A stretch of 64,000 nt of DNA from Siderastrea radians (lineage: Eukaryota > Cnidaria > Anthozoa > Scleractinia > Rhizangiidae): positions 52,289,841 to 52,353,840 of the forward strand of contig OZ024890.1 in the NCBI GenBank assembly GCA_964017195.1. The letters run 5' to 3'. Positions 21,239 through 33,632 of this stretch are shown piece by piece. A program made the position numbers and the translations under genes. Within the stretch, counting starts at the first letter, position 1, and each line of letters opens with the position of its first letter. The notes beneath the pieces are model-generated. The model saw only the letters and a program-made list of their open reading frames with translations. It searched no databases and was not told the origin of the DNA.

Positions 21239-24200
21239 ATGGAATTACCACTAAAAGGTCAACAGCAACAATCAAATAGCCAACTGGAAATGAAGTTTAA
21301 AATGGATCCCAATACTCCGCCGTTTGTTCCCAGTCTTCCCACACCTTTGAAAATGCCGGAAGACCAAAACAATGCGGAAAGTAAAGAAACATTAAAACAG
21401 TTAATGACACTTCAAGGAAAACAAATGGACCGTAACTCAATGCTAATTAAGCAGCAAAACATAGGCCATCTCCCTGCAAAGGAACTGCCTGTTTTCACTG
21501 GGGCTGCATTTGACTGTCTGGTCTTTGTGATAGTGTTGATTCAATAATCTCCACAAATGTACTGTCGAACAGAGACACACTCTACATATTTTTTTATCTC
21601 TGCAAATGTCCCGTCGAACAGAGACAGATGGAAAGACTGCAGGTTCACTAGCGGAGATGGATTCTCATAAATCCTCAGACAGGTGAGTGCGATGATCCCT
21701 TGTAATCTACTGTTACTAAATGGTGCAAGCATGCCCACGAAGCACAGGCCAAGTCCGGTGAAAGAGTATCCTTCTGCAAGTTTGTCCAGAAAGAAGCCAA
21801 CCTAGCAAATGACCCAATCCTTTTCCCCTGATGTGTTAAGAACAGAAAAGCATAGACCCCTCGAGAGGGATCAGAGGAGCAAAGGAAGAAAGAGCGGACC
21901 CACCGCAGTGAACAGCCTTACAACCAATGCAACATCAAAACCAGTAGTCATCGCCTAGCAGCCTTGTGTCTCGTTTGTGAGAAAGATCATGACCTTGAGA
22001 AGTGTCCAGAGCTCAAGTGTAAGAACCTTGTCTAGCGTAGAGATTTCATCACCTCAAAGGGTCTCTGCTTTGGCTGTTTAAGGAAGGGTCACCTGGCAAT
22101 GAGTTGCCAGTCAAGGCTTCACTGTGACGAATGCAGTAGGATGCACCCAAAAGTACTGCACGGCCCCAAATCTCAGTGAAGACAAAACAAAGAATCCAAA
22201 GGTAGTCAGAAAGGTGAAGAGAATGTGTTAGCTGAGAAGGCAGAAAGCCCTGCGAAAGGAACAGTTAGCAATGAATCGCCGAATCCTCGCATAAGCATTT
22301 GTAGCTCCACTGGTCGATCCGAGGGAGTTACAACTTCTTTGATGGTGCCGGTGATTGTACACCTTAAGAGCAATCCAGACATTAAGGTTAATGTTTACGC
22401 ATTACTGGATGACTGCAATGATGCTACATTCTTCACAAGTTCAACCCTTAAACAGTTAGGCGTGCAAGGTCCGGAGATATCGCTCACCCTTAACATGATG
22501 CATGGCAATACTGAGATCCCAGTGCAGAAAAACAAAGGCTTAGTACCACAGAGCCTTGGCGAGGCAGCATCTGTTGATCTTCCTGAGGCCTACTGACGAG
22601 AGTCTATACCTTCAAGAAGGAACCAGATACCTTTGCCCGAGATAGCAAGAAAATGGTCACATTTGGAATACATTAAGCCCGAAATACCTCCTATTAAAAC
22701 TGACGTATAAGGAGATAGGATGTAACTGTCCAAAGGCATTGAAGCTGCGAGAGGTGGTCCTTGGAAATGAAGATCTGTACACTGTAAGAACCCTACTCAG
22801 GAGGGGAATTATTGGTTTAACAAATCCAGCCATATCAATTCAATTCGATTCAATTTTATTTGAACATGGTAAAATTCATCAGGAATACATTCAATACATA
22901 ACAATTCATCATTCGTCAGTCGGAAGGGATGACACTCGCACCTGCCTTACAGTCGTTACTTGTGAACAGAAGCCCAAGGCTCAACAACTGATAAGAATCT
23001 TGTGCTTCCGAATAACTGCTCAATGGCCTGGATTCAACTCAGGTCTCTAAAGAAGAAATGGGAATTGAACCAATCATACTGTAGCCACTACATGTACGTT
23101 GAATTCATGAATAAGGTCATTCAGAACAGTTATGCAGAAGGGGTTCCACAGGGCACCCAGCCAAAGGAAGGCAGCTTAACCGTGTGGTATATCCCACACC
23201 ATGGTGTGTATCATCTGAAGAAGCCTAATAAGATCATAGTGGTTTTTGACTGATCAGCTCAGTTTGAGGGTGAGTCTCTGAACAAACACCTACTACAGAG
23301 ACCAGATCTCACGAAAAACCTGATGAGAGTCCTGTGCAGATTTCATAGAGAGCGATGATGTGCGATATTGAAGCCATGTTCTATCAGGAGAACGTGCCAG
23401 AAGAATGCTGGGACTTTTTGCATTTCCTATGAAGGGATGCCGCAAGAATATTGGACAACAGTACACCTGTTCAGTGCTGCATCATCACTGCAACATCACT
23501 GCAACTTTGCTCTTAAAACCACAGTCAACGACAACAAAGATATGTTCGGCCCCGAGCCTGCTGTGTTCCTCCGTTGCCACTTCTATGTTGATGATGGGCT
23601 GAAGTCGGTGCCATCAGTTGAGGAAGCAGTCGCACCCGTAAAGAGCATCAAGGAGATGTGCCTGTGCACGCAGTTTCAATCAAGTTTTACATCCAATAAG
23701 AAGGAAGTAATCCAGGAAATTCCAGTGATGGATAGAGCCAAAGCTGTTAAGAACCTGAATTTTGACCGTGAGGTTCTACCAATGAAGCATGTCTTAGGGG
23801 TTAAGTGGTGTATCGAGTCGGACACCTTTAAGTTCTGACCATGCACAAGATGCAGAATCCTGTCTTCACAGAATCCTGTGTTACTAGAAGGCAAGGCAAT
23901 CCTGCAAGAGCTCTGCCCCCAAGACAACAGCTGGGATGACCCAGTCCCTGTAGAAATTCAGAAACGATGGCTGAAGTGGAAGTCTGAGCTAATTTTGGAA
24001 ACATTGTTAGAGCAGAACTTCATCATTTCTCTGACGCAAGCTTTCAAGGCCACGGACAATGCAACTACCTCAGATTGACTAATCAAGACCACAAGATTCA
24101 CTGGTCTTTCGTGATTGGCAAGGCAACATCAGGCCCTTGAAGCTGGTGACCGTGCCAAGACTTGAACTCACCGGAACCATTGTATCGGTCAGAGTTAGCG

Positions 24201-25753
24201 AGCTGTCAAGCCTTTCACATATACTTTTTTCCCCCAAAACCGTAATTTTCACTGTTTAATGTTTTTCTTGGGCGCCATGTTGCTAAATTGCATTAAGTTT
24301 TGCTAGAAAAGCAATACTTTACATTTCAGCTAGATTTTCCATTAGCTTCTATGTTGAAATGAGCAATATTTCACTTTCCTGCATGTGCATAAGCCAAAAT
24401 TTAGACTTGCTTTTTTTTGCTGATACATTACGATATTTCTCCTTTTCCTTTTTTCTCTCTTTCTCTTCTCGCTATCTTCTACTTGTTATTATCTTTCTAT
24501 CAGCTGGAAAACGTTTTGTATTAACCGTTCAACCAACCTGGAAATGAGACATTGATCAATTATGGGGGCATTGGCCTGTTTTATCACAAATTTTGCACCA
24601 ATAGTTGAACATGTGTTTTTGAAGTAACTCTGTCAGCATTTAGTCCATATTCAAAATGGAAGCACGTATGGAAAGCTCTGATCCTCCTTTGTTAGTTGGT
24701 TACAGAAACCATCTGCTGTCATAGAAATTGATGACGTCTCAAGTGGTTCTTTGTCTACATCTCCAAATGTCTGGTGACGACTCTGGACGCAAAAGGGTTA
24801 AGAAGAGAGTTAGACGCAAACATTACCAGTGAAGTATTCTACACTGACAGCAGAGTGGTGCTTTGCTACATCGTAAATGATGTAAAACGGTTCCACATAT
24901 TTGTAGCCAATCAGGTCCAAACAATTCAAGAAAAATGGTGGAGGTACGTGGACACCAATTCCAATCCAGCAGATGACGCTTCCAGGGGTGCCTCCAAGAG
25001 AACTCAGCAAGTCAAAGTGGATAACTGGACCAGATTTCCTCTGGCAGGATGAAGCTGAGTGGGAGACTTGGTCTCTCGGAAGAAGATCCAGAGGTCAACT
25101 AAGCTGTTTCCCTGGTAATTGGAGCTTCACAATCATGGCCCACTATAGAAGAATGACTAAAGTGCTTCTCAGATTGGCAATGTGCCAAAAGGATGTTGCC
25201 CTGTGTTGTTGTTGTGTACAGAAGTTGAAATGAAGAGTGCCGAAGAAGAATATCAACCCAGATGCGCAGGGTGAAGATCAAAGTGTACAGCAAGCCGAGC
25301 CTGTATCAGTTTAGGAGCTGAGTGAAGCTGAAGTTGTTATACTGAAGTCTGTACAATGAGAACTACTACCTGACATTTTGCCACCCAGTTCCCTTAGCAA
25401 GCTCAACACCTTTGTAGACTCAGTGTCACCAGAGTAGGTGGACGTCTTAAACTATCTAGTCTTCCAAACACCCAGCTTTACTGCCGAAGACAAGTCACGT
25501 GACAAATCTCATCATGAGGCATTACCATCATATAGTGCAGCACCAGGGCAGAGGAATCACAGCAAATAAAATTAGAGAAAGTGGATATTGGATCATAGGG
25601 GCTTCAACAGCAGTATCAAGTGCAATATCCACGTGCATCAAGTGTCGTAAGCTGCGAGGTGCTGTACAGGAGCAATGTATGTACCTGATGCCCAAGCGGA
25701 ATCCGCACCTCCGTTCTTTAACTGCACTGTTGACCATTTTAGCCCCCTTATAA
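21239..25753 (+). pseudogene. Decayed BEL/Pao retrotransposon gag-pol
   Basis: Parts appear in the correct order. Gag start is at 21239-21547 (Q-rich, then LPAKELPVFTGAAFD). Gag/protease zinc knuckles follow near 21960-22140 (CLVCEKDHDLEKCPELKC; CFGCLRKGHLAMSC). The aspartic protease-like region is at 22225-22596 (YALLDDCNDATFF). Reverse transcriptase is at 23002-23838 (HGVYHLKKPNKI; FYVDDGLKS). The RNase H-like region is at 24774-25052 (EVFYTDSRVVLCYI; NPADDASRG). The integrase zinc region is at 25499-25700 (HHIVQHQGRG; CIKCRKLRG). Many stops and frameshifts separate them, and an AT-rich insertion-like block (about 22835-22950) interrupts the polyprotein. A piggyBac-type MITE sits within the RNase H region. 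It is clearly dead; no LTR could be paired. Confidence 0.85.
24210..24797. mobile_element. piggyBac-type MITE inserted in the BEL RNase H region, 588 bp
   Basis: The left flank is TCAA (24206-24209, one change from TTAA) followed by GCCTTTCACA. The right end is ACGCAAAAGGG followed by TTAA (24798-24801). BEL coding sequence stops at the left flank and resumes directly after the right TTAA, in the same frame if one TTAA is kept, which fixes the borders. Only CCTTT is shared between the ends, so the TIRs are weak. It contains no coding sequence. Confidence 0.6.
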
Positions 25754-26761
25754 TTAAGGAAGGCCGTAAGGAACTAAAGTAGTACAGAGTGCTTTTGATG
25801 TGTATGGCATCCTGAGCTATACATAATTATCGAAGTGCTCAGGTGTGTTAAGGAGTAGATCAATTTCAAAAATTCGATAAAAATCAAGAAAAATTATTAT
25901 AATTTCCTTTTACTGTGTGGCTCTGTTTTGCTGGTTTTATGGACGTGGGTTAAAAAACTCTTTATCTTAAGGCATCTGGTTACCATGGAAATACATCACG
26001 TGATCAAAGAAAGGGTAATTAAGTGTTCAAAACATAGAGCTCAAAAAAGCCTTGTGTACACTAGCTTATCCTTAAAGAAATCCCATGAAAGTTATCAAGT
26101 GGAAGCTGAGAACACCAAAGAATCTGAAACCAACTGGAACCAATGACAACCTGATGAAATGTTACAATTAGCAGCTTTTGAGTTTATCGTATACATATTT
26201 GAAGACATGCAAACCGTCTTTATTACAAACCAATTTAATAAAAACGTCCTTTCCAATAAGGTAAAATTTGGCAAACAGCTGATACAGAAAAGTAGATATT
26301 TACTTCAACCACGATGAATTTCTTAGTGTGTGAAACAAAAGTGTGTTTCCCACGCAATTCTTCGTGAACCTTCCGCCATATTGAGTTTGTTCTTGATGAA
26401 CACTCCATTCTGTGGTCAGCGGAAACTGGAACATGTCTCTCTCAACAAATCAACAAAGGTTAAAATTGAACAAGAAACAACATGGCGGACGAAAAGACTA
26501 GTTTTTGCCTAATATAAAGTGTTAAAAATAGATATTTGCCCTGCATGGAACCAGAAAAAGAAGGAAGGCGTCATGATTAACAGTACACATGTACGTATAA
26601 GGCTTCATTTCAGCAGTAAATAATAAATGCGGTTTTTCTTTACTGCAATTTGAGTGTTACTGTTTCCTTTAGATAAAGAAAAGGTTTAATGCTCCCTCTT
26701 TATTTATGAGGCAAGCAATTCATAGTGAGGATCAGATTACTCGCATCATTTTTGTCCACTT
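25754..26761. other. Non-coding stretch with a short inverted repeat
   Basis: A TGTTAAGGAG phrase at 25848 resembles a BEL LTR start but lacks a partner. Bases about 26369-26395 (TTCCGCCATATTGAG) and 26464-26490 form an imperfect inverted repeat around CCGCCAT. ORFs 25928-26146 and 26330-26512 show no domain. Confidence 0.4.
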
Positions 26762-27672
26762 TTGGCACTAATTATCTCTAGTTTTGGAGGGAAAATTGAG
26801 GAGACATGTACAAATCATTTCGCTATAAGCGATTCCGAATGGAAATATCTTTTTAGTCCAGATACGTGTGGTTTTGCCAGAGTAGCTGCCTTAGAGGCTT
26901 TGAAACGGGCAGGACAAATTAGAAAATTAGACGGCAAGGGAATTTTCAAGTTTAAGTCGTGAATTCTACAAGAGCGCTTTCAAATATACTGCAGTTTCTT
27001 TGAGGAACACTTGAAAGCCTTCAAGATTGACGTTGCGTCTTTTTATGAGAGGTTTCCTCCTTTACAGTCAACCATTATTAAGTGGAATCCCCGCAAAAAG
27101 ACTGAAAGGTATACTTTCTTAGAAAAGTTCTCAATCGAGAATTGGCAGAAACTTTCGGAGATCAAAAAGCGCGGGCACACTTCCAACTGCAAGGGATGTC
27201 ATCTGGATTTTAGCCACATTCAAGCTCTCTTTCCGGTCAAGTCTCCTCGCCTAAAAGGAAAAGAAAATCCATGTTTAGTTGCTAAATCCTTAAGTACAAA
27301 AATCAAGCGCCTTTGCAAAGGGGCTATCAAAGGAGTCACCAACGACATATATAACAAGCTGAATACCAGCTTTGAAGAATGGGCTGGAGTAAGCTTTGCT
27401 GAGGCACTATGCAAGGTACCTGAAGCCAAAGTGGAGGGTAAGAAGACCACACTTCAAAAAAAACAATAAAGGAGAAATGGTATGAGAAAAGTGAAAAGAG
27501 ATATTGAGAAGAAACAGCAAGAAACAATTTCTGAAGAAGTTGATAAAGTAAACATTTAATGATATTAACACCATGGTAACAACACTAACTGATAATGCTG
27601 TGAGGGTCACTTTGGAGGGACAAGTAACCTACATATGTAAAAGACCAGGTCAGCACGTTTTGCATTAGACAT
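26762..27672 (+). pseudogene. Uncharacterised cnidarian-type gene remnant
   Basis: The first block (26762-26962) encodes SDSEWKYLFSPDTCGFARVAALEALKRAG. The second (27011-27469) encodes FKIDVASFYERFPPLQSTIIKWNPRKK, then HTSNCKGCHLDFSHIQALFPVKSP and a KGAIKGVTNDIYNKLNTSFE stretch ending in a Lys-rich tail. The pair HTSNCKGCHLD looks metal-binding. A frame change near 27005 and further shifts after 27450 are visible; family-like residues continue to about 27672 (RPGQHVLH). I have a memory of similar unannotated coral proteins but no function to offer. It stands directly upstream of the Helitron helicase on the same strand, and whether it belongs to that element is unknown. Confidence 0.45.
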
Positions 27673-27719
27673 AACACCCACCTCAACCTGTCCAAAGATT
27701 TTGTCGAGACCATGACGTT

Positions 27720-29190
27720 ATGGAGGCTGAAAATTTAGCTCTCCCTGCAATTCAGGACACCCTCAATCTTCACGGTTATGACTGTGCCCGTTTAGATCTT
27801 CCAGATCCAGGAGTAGTGACCATCAACACCAACAATAATGATGATTACAAGGAAGCACAAGAGGAAGAACAAGGCCGCCAAATGCGTGACAACCTGAACA
27901 GAGAACAATCTTATGTTCTTGAAACAATCCTACAGGCTATACAACATGAGCACGAATCGGCAAAATGCTACTTCCATCATGACTCTGGTGGGTGTGGTGA
28001 CACGTACCTCTACAACACCCTCATCCATCTTCTTAGAGGAAGTGGAAAAGTCGTGGTTGCAGTTGCATGGACCGGCATTGCAGCAACCTTGCTGGAAGGA
28101 GGACGTACAGTTCATTCCAGATTCAAGCTTCCCATGCCTGCCCTTGACACTTCCAGCTGCTATCTCAGTGGACACTCCATACAAGCACAACAGTTGGCCA
28201 ACTATAACCTCATAATCTGGGACGAAGCTACCATGGCACCGGCACATCCTCTCTCTGCCATAGATCCTTTCCTTTTGGCAGATAAGTAATGCTACTTGGA
28301 GGAGACCCTTCCAGTCATTAGCCATGCCAACCGAGCAGCAATAACTGAGTCCACTATAAAGCACTCACCAGTATGGTCCTCCTTTCGTCATCTTCACCCG
28401 CAACAGAACATGCGTACTACTGAAGATCAAGTCGCATTCGCCAACTGGATGCAACAGCATGGTGCAAGCCAATTACTCCTCCATCGCGACCTTGGCGAGG
28501 ATGCAATCGAGGTTCCCAGCAAATGCATAGAACAGGGAAGCCTAATCGATGCTGTGTATACTGAAGACGACTTCCTGCCACAAAACGCACATCACCTTGC
28601 ATCCAAGGCAATTCTCTGCCCAAAAAATGAAGACTCCCTCTGACTGAATGTTGACATACTCCAAAGGCTACCCAGAGACGTACATGATGACGTCCTTTGT
28701 GATGATGAAGATGAGAGACAGAACTACCCACTAGAGTTCCTAAACATCCTAACACCCTCTGGAATGCCTCCATATATACTTTGTCTAAGGGTTGGAGTGG
28801 TAGTGATGTTGCTGAGAAACCTAAACACATGCCAAGGGCTTTGCAACGGCACAAGACTCAAGGTGACCGCTCTCCACAGAAACATCATAGAGGCAGAGTA
28901 ATCCACAGGACAGCACGTTCTAATCCCACGAATAAAACTGGCTCCCTCTGACACTGGCCTCCCATTTGTGCTTCAGAGGCGACAATATCCCATCTCCTTG
29001 GTGTTCACGATGACCACCAATAAATCTCAAGGCCAGATGTTTGATCGCTTTAGAAATTTATCTGCCGCACCCAGTCTTCCCCCATGGCCAGCTCTATGTT
29101 GCCTTCTCTAGAGCTTGTTCACTAGCCAGTGTCAAGGTTAAGGTATAGCAAGGACCTTCCCAAGGACATCTACCATCTAACCGCCCTCAC
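27720..29190 (+). pseudogene. Helitron RepHel helicase domain remnant (PIF1-like)
   Basis: Helitrons move by rolling-circle replication using a Rep nuclease fused to a PIF1-type helicase; only the helicase is present here. After NREQSYVLETIL the Walker A loop is GGCGDTYLYNTL, where the family has a GKT core, so the essential Lys is replaced by Asp. Walker B is intact (LIIWDEATMAP). A small deletion and frameshift near 28289 remove part of the next motif. The second block has HANRAAITESTIKHSPVW and, after a stop at 28643, LRVGVVVMLLRNLN, then MTTNKSQGQMFDRF, with the last motif (VAFSRA-like) frameshifted near 29050-29150. It is non-functional. No Rep domain is visible upstream. Confidence 0.82.
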
Positions 29191-29572
29191 GCCACATTTA
29201 CGAAGACCATTGTATTCAGTAATGTCATTTAAATTCCAGAACACAGTTCCAACAAAGCTCAAACAATAGAAGACAGGATTTGCACATGTTCGAAAAAACT
29301 TCTCTCCCACCTCCTTGAAATACTTGCCCAGTGTGTGTCCAAACAAAAATATACTCGGCAGTGTACACTCTATGAATTGCACGTAGATAACCAATGAAAC
29401 ACTAAACCAGAATAACCTGATACTCTAGGACGAAGGTTGCACAATTAATCCTTAACAACAAGCCTTTGCACAAAGCGGGAAAATGATAATAGATGAGGCC
29501 GTCTACATATCATAAGTACGGCAATTTCGTGGTGCAAGAACATTTGCATTGTCCACGCTTTACAACCGACTC

Positions 29573-29615
29573 CAACGTGTTGCTGACGGGTGAATTTTTC
29601 GTGGGTACCAGCTAG
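29573..29615 (+). other. Candidate Helitron 3' terminus
   Basis: GGTACCAG followed by CTAG (29612-29615) and then T matches the usual Helitron ending, CTRR before a T. A small palindrome CAACGTGTTG lies at 29573-29582, about 30 bases upstream, in the position of the terminator hairpin, though it is short. It lies about 420 bases after the helicase remnant and on the same strand. The 5' TC end was not found. Confidence 0.5.
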
Positions 29616-29853
29616 TATTTATTTTTACTCTTTGTCACTTAAACTGAAACAGCAACATGAGTCTTGAACAAAACAACCCATTAACTTCATTCAAAAGAAC
29701 TCCCTTTTTATTTATCACTAGCTATCAAATCACACTGCAGTTCAATGACTATGATAATAACTACATGTACCTGATTTTTTCCTTGATTACTCAGGTGCCT
29801 AGTTTACCGTCAGTTACATGCTGAATGCCAAAGAGAACATTTAGCATCTTCCA
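29616..29853. other. Short non-coding interval
   Basis: No repeat or gene is recognised between the Helitron end and the next coding remnant. An acceptor-like T-rich stretch with AG occurs near 29790-29855. Confidence 0.3.
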
Positions 29854-31527
29854 TTGAGACAAAGCAAGCAGCAAAGGAAACAAGAGAAAATGATAGCTGA
29901 AGACATGGCAGGGAAAAGAAGAAAGCTTAACCACTCTGGGTGCTTTGACAACATGACTTGGGACAGAAAGGGTTTACAAAGAGAAGTAGAAAGCTACCAA
30001 GATGGGAAAAAAGTGAACTGGAGTACACTTGTCAGACAGTATGACAAACGAGACAGCCATGGCAACATTCCAAAGAATAGAGGTCAAATTGCCAAAGACT
30101 GGACTACAAGTCAAGGGGTCAACATAGAAAGGTTTAAGAGACCACTGCCCAAGTCAGTGGGAACTGGAGAGAGGTGTGTACGAAGAAAGAAACTGCGAGG
30201 ACCTGGAGGTTAGCACATACCTACCCCTATTAGCATGTGAAGAAAAACTCATTTGGCAATTAAAGTTGGTTATCAAATTATACCAAGACTTGCCATGATT
30301 TAAGTACCATTTACCTACAATGACCCCTTTTTGGAAAAAAAAATATAAACATGGTATATATCCAAGCATACTGTCTTACTTCTTTCATTCATTTTTGAAA
30401 AAAAAAATGCATAAGTACAACATCCATAAGTACGTTCACATGATCATTTTCTTCCAACTCCTTTTGTTTTATTTTATGTAATAAAAGAGGAAAAGGCATC
30501 TTGCTGTTTGGCATGACGTTTCCACTGTTGCAAACCATGGGCACTTGTTGCTCCTTGCGTCAGTTGTCTATGATCCAGCAATCCACCTGACTAACCAGGA
30601 GTACGAGAAGAACTTTGGAAAGGCAATTGACGTTCAGAAAATAGTAGAAGAATCTGAACTTTTCATTGTTGCCAGGTAGGCTGCTGCCTGCTTGTTGTTC
30701 TAAATAATTTACTATTCCAATAATTAAGCTGATTCACGACTAAAATCCTGATTACGTATGTGAATTCAAGAACAAGACAAGTGCAATGAGAATTTATGAA
30801 TTTAAATTCATCAATTTAAAAGTCTACAGCTCAGTTATATAAGGAATTGTTATTATTATTGCTATTATTATTATTTTCTATTACTATTATTCTATTATTA
30901 TCATCAGATTATTATACCAGTCTTAAATAAATATTCTTTAATCTATAGATCTGGTGATAGTGACCTACAGTAGCTTGCCTATGGGGAGACCAGGTGCACC
31001 TACCTCAAAAATCTGAAGCAAGAAATCGAAATAGATGATGGTATTCCAATCTTAGATGTGATGCAATTCTCAAAAGGTGATGATCCTTCCTTGCAATTTC
31101 AATGTGGGCAACAACGGGGTGGCCATTACTACTGTTCTGGATGCAAAATTCCTGCAGATCGCACCTATGAGCTTGATTATGCATTTCGTTGTCCCCATCA
31201 AACACTTGAAGAACAGCAACAGACAGTACTGAGAGGGACAGTGGGGAGATGGAGGTCACTGGCTTTGCATCCAAAACCCTTGGCATATTCAAGAAAAGAA
31301 GACCTCAAAAAGAAGTGACAGGAAGGGGACTGGAAGTTGCAGGGAACAAGAAAGAGGATTACCAAAAAGCCCTAACAGATGTACTCAGAGGCTAATGCAG
31401 GGTGCCAGCATTTCTATTCCACTCACCTGCACCCTCACTTGAAGACCTTGGTCTCAGCCATCATGAAATTCTACCCTGTGAACCAATGCATGATATATCC
31501 AACTACATCAACAACCTTTTGGAGGAA
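29854..31527 (+). pseudogene. Uncharacterised cnidarian-type family, N-terminal part (left of the Gypsy insertion)
   Basis: Three coding blocks are in order. 29854-30213 is very basic, with CFDNMTWDRKGLQREVESY and VNWSTLVRQYDKRDSHGNIPK. An exon-like block at about 30488-30676, not in a long ORF, carries RKRHLAVWHDVSTVANHGHL, YDPAIHLTNQEYEKNFGKA and SELFIVA, ending at a GT donor (CCAG/GTAGGC). A third block, from about 30955, has a stop at DLQ*LAYG and then LKQEIEIDDGIPILDVMQF, QRGGHYYCSGCKIPADRTYELDYAFRCPH, and after a frame change HHEILPCEPMHDISNYINNLLEE at about 31400-31527. The WHD, CxxC and EPMHD motifs suggest a transposase-like enzyme, by inference. An (ATT)n run lies at 30849-30906. 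It is broken by stops and the insertion. Confidence 0.55.
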
Positions 31528-32290
31528 AACGGAAGTGGAAATTGCGTTGGCAATGGAGGTGGCTGAAAAGCAAACCAAGACGTTCAGGAATGCACCCACA
31601 GATGGCGAGATAAACTACGTAAAGCCACCGCATCAACAAAAATCTTCCAAGCTTAAAAAGCCACGTTTCCATTGTGGTGTGGACCACATTCCGCAAAAAT
31701 GCCGATTTAAAGATGAAACGTGTCAAAACTGCAAAGGAAGAGGGCACATCGCCAGAGTGTGCAAAAAGAGAACACCCGCACCGCCCAGTGGACACGCCAA
31801 TGGATCACGCTCAGAGCAGGACAGGAGAAAAGCAGTCGGGCCAGTACGTGGAAAGAGACAACTCACCGAGAGATTCAGATAAAGAGTTCAAACTGTTTCA
31901 GATAAGCCACCAAAAGCCTGAACCGTCCATCATCATCCCAGTGAAAGTGAATGGCGAGGACTGTTCAATGGAGCTGGATACTGGCGCGTCCGTGTCGATC
32001 ATGTCAGAGGAGGCCTGGAAAAAAAGCTTCGCATGGGTCCCCCTTGAAAAGTCCCAGATCAAACTCAGAACCTACACCGGAGAGACCCTTGACGTCATTG
32101 GACAAGCCCAAGTGGAAGTCACATCTCAAAACCAGACCGCCAACTTGCCTATCCAAATCGTAAAAGGACAAGGACCAAGTCTTTTTGGAAGGAACTGGTT
32201 AAGAGACATTAAATTGAACTGGGGATCAATTAAGAAGATTAGTAGTGATTTAGATAATGTGTTAACTCAACATCAATCTGTGTTTATGAT
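31528..32290 (+). pseudogene. Gypsy gag end and aspartic protease
   Basis: The gag part has IALAMEVAEKQ and two knuckle-like segments: a damaged one (HCGVDHIPQKC) and an intact CQNCKGRGHIARVC. Its frame ends at 31882. The protease is in another frame, with the catalytic ELDTGASVSIMS and a later FGRNWL. The change of frame near 31850 could be a natural gag-pol shift or damage. A further shift near 32285 separates the protease from reverse transcriptase. Confidence 0.82.
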
Positions 32291-32301
32291 GATTAGGCAC
32301 G

Positions 32302-33632
32302 ATGCAAGGCGTTAAGGCTAAATTGTTTGTAAAACCTGACTCGAAGCCAAAATTCTCTAAACCGCGCCCAGTTCCCCATGCTTTAAAGGGAGCTATTGAG
32401 CAAGAATTAGACTGCTTAGAAAGCATGGCGTTAATGAAAAAGGTCCGCTACTCAGAGTGGGCGGCACCGATAGTTCCTGTGGTTAAGCCTGATAATTCGA
32501 TAAGAGTTTGTAGAGATTACAAAGTGACAGTCAATTCCGTTTTGGAAGTTGACCAGCACCCCTTGCCAAATCCTGAAGAATTGTTTGTGACCTTAAGTGA
32601 GGGAGAAAAGTACACTAAGTTAGATTTGTCACGCGCTTATCAACAAATCCTGCTAGACGAGGATTCTAGAGAATTTGTTACCATAAATAACCATAAGGGT
32701 TTGTATAGACCTCCTCGTTTGCCTTTCGGAGTGTCCTCTGCATTGGCAATTTTTCAGTCAAAAATTGAGCAAGTACTCCAGGGCATTCCAACGGTAGTTT
32801 GTAGGGTAGACGATATTTTAGTGTCAAGGAAAAATGATCAAGAGCATTTAAATCATCTTAATGAAGTTTTAACGAGGCTGGAAAGCGCTGGCTTGAGGTT
32901 AAAGCTGAGTAAATGCAAATTCATGCAGCCTACTGTTGAATATTTGGGTTATCGTATTGATGCACAAGGCTTGCACGTGATCGAGAAAAAGGTCGAAGCC
33001 ATTCGTAATGCGCCGGCACCCGAAAATCAACATCAATTGAGGTCGTTCCTCTGCATGATAAATTATTATGCCAAGTTTATTAGCAACTATTCTACCATCA
33101 CTCATCTGTTAAACGAGCTACTGAAAGATGGAGTCGAATGCAAATGGTCGCAGGATCAGGAAAGGGCATTCAAGCAACTAAAAAATTGTCGAGCGCGCCG
33201 GTTTTGATTCATTTCAGCGAGAAATTGCCGCTAAAACTTGACAGATGCCTTGCAGTACGGAGTCGGAGCAGTCATATCGCACGTGCTACCATCGGAGAAG
33301 AGTGTCCGATCGCTTATGCTTCACACACATTGACCAAAGGTGAACAAAATTACGCACAAATCGAGAAGGAAGCACTAAGCATAACTTTCGGAATAAAGAA
33401 ATTCCACCAATACTTGTATGGAAGGAAATTTCTGTTAGTCACGGATCACCAGCCGTTGACCACATTGTTAGGACCAAAAAGCGGAATTCCCACTTTAGCA
33501 GCAGCAAGGTTACAAAGATGGGCATTGTTACTTCCGCATATCAATATGATATCGAATACCGTTCAACTGCAAAGCACGCAAATGCGAATTGTTTATCCCG
33601 TTTGCCCATACGCATCGACAAGGAGTCAATGA
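32302..33632 (+). pseudogene. Gypsy reverse transcriptase and RNase H
   Basis: Reverse transcriptase landmarks are VCRDYKVTVN, YTKLDLSRAYQQI and LPFGVSSA. The active-site box reads CRVDDILVS, where the family has an aromatic residue before xDD; the two aspartates remain but the Tyr is replaced by Arg. The frame ends at 33207. RNase H is split between frames near 33240 (the first catalytic Asp lies in an alternative frame) and continues with IAYASHTLTKGEQNYAQIEKEAL and VTDHQPLTTLLGPK to 33632. Confidence 0.85.

Noticed and set aside
25848..25900. Second BEL LTR start (TGTTAAGGAG)
   Set aside because: No polypurine tract before it and no second copy to define an LTR.
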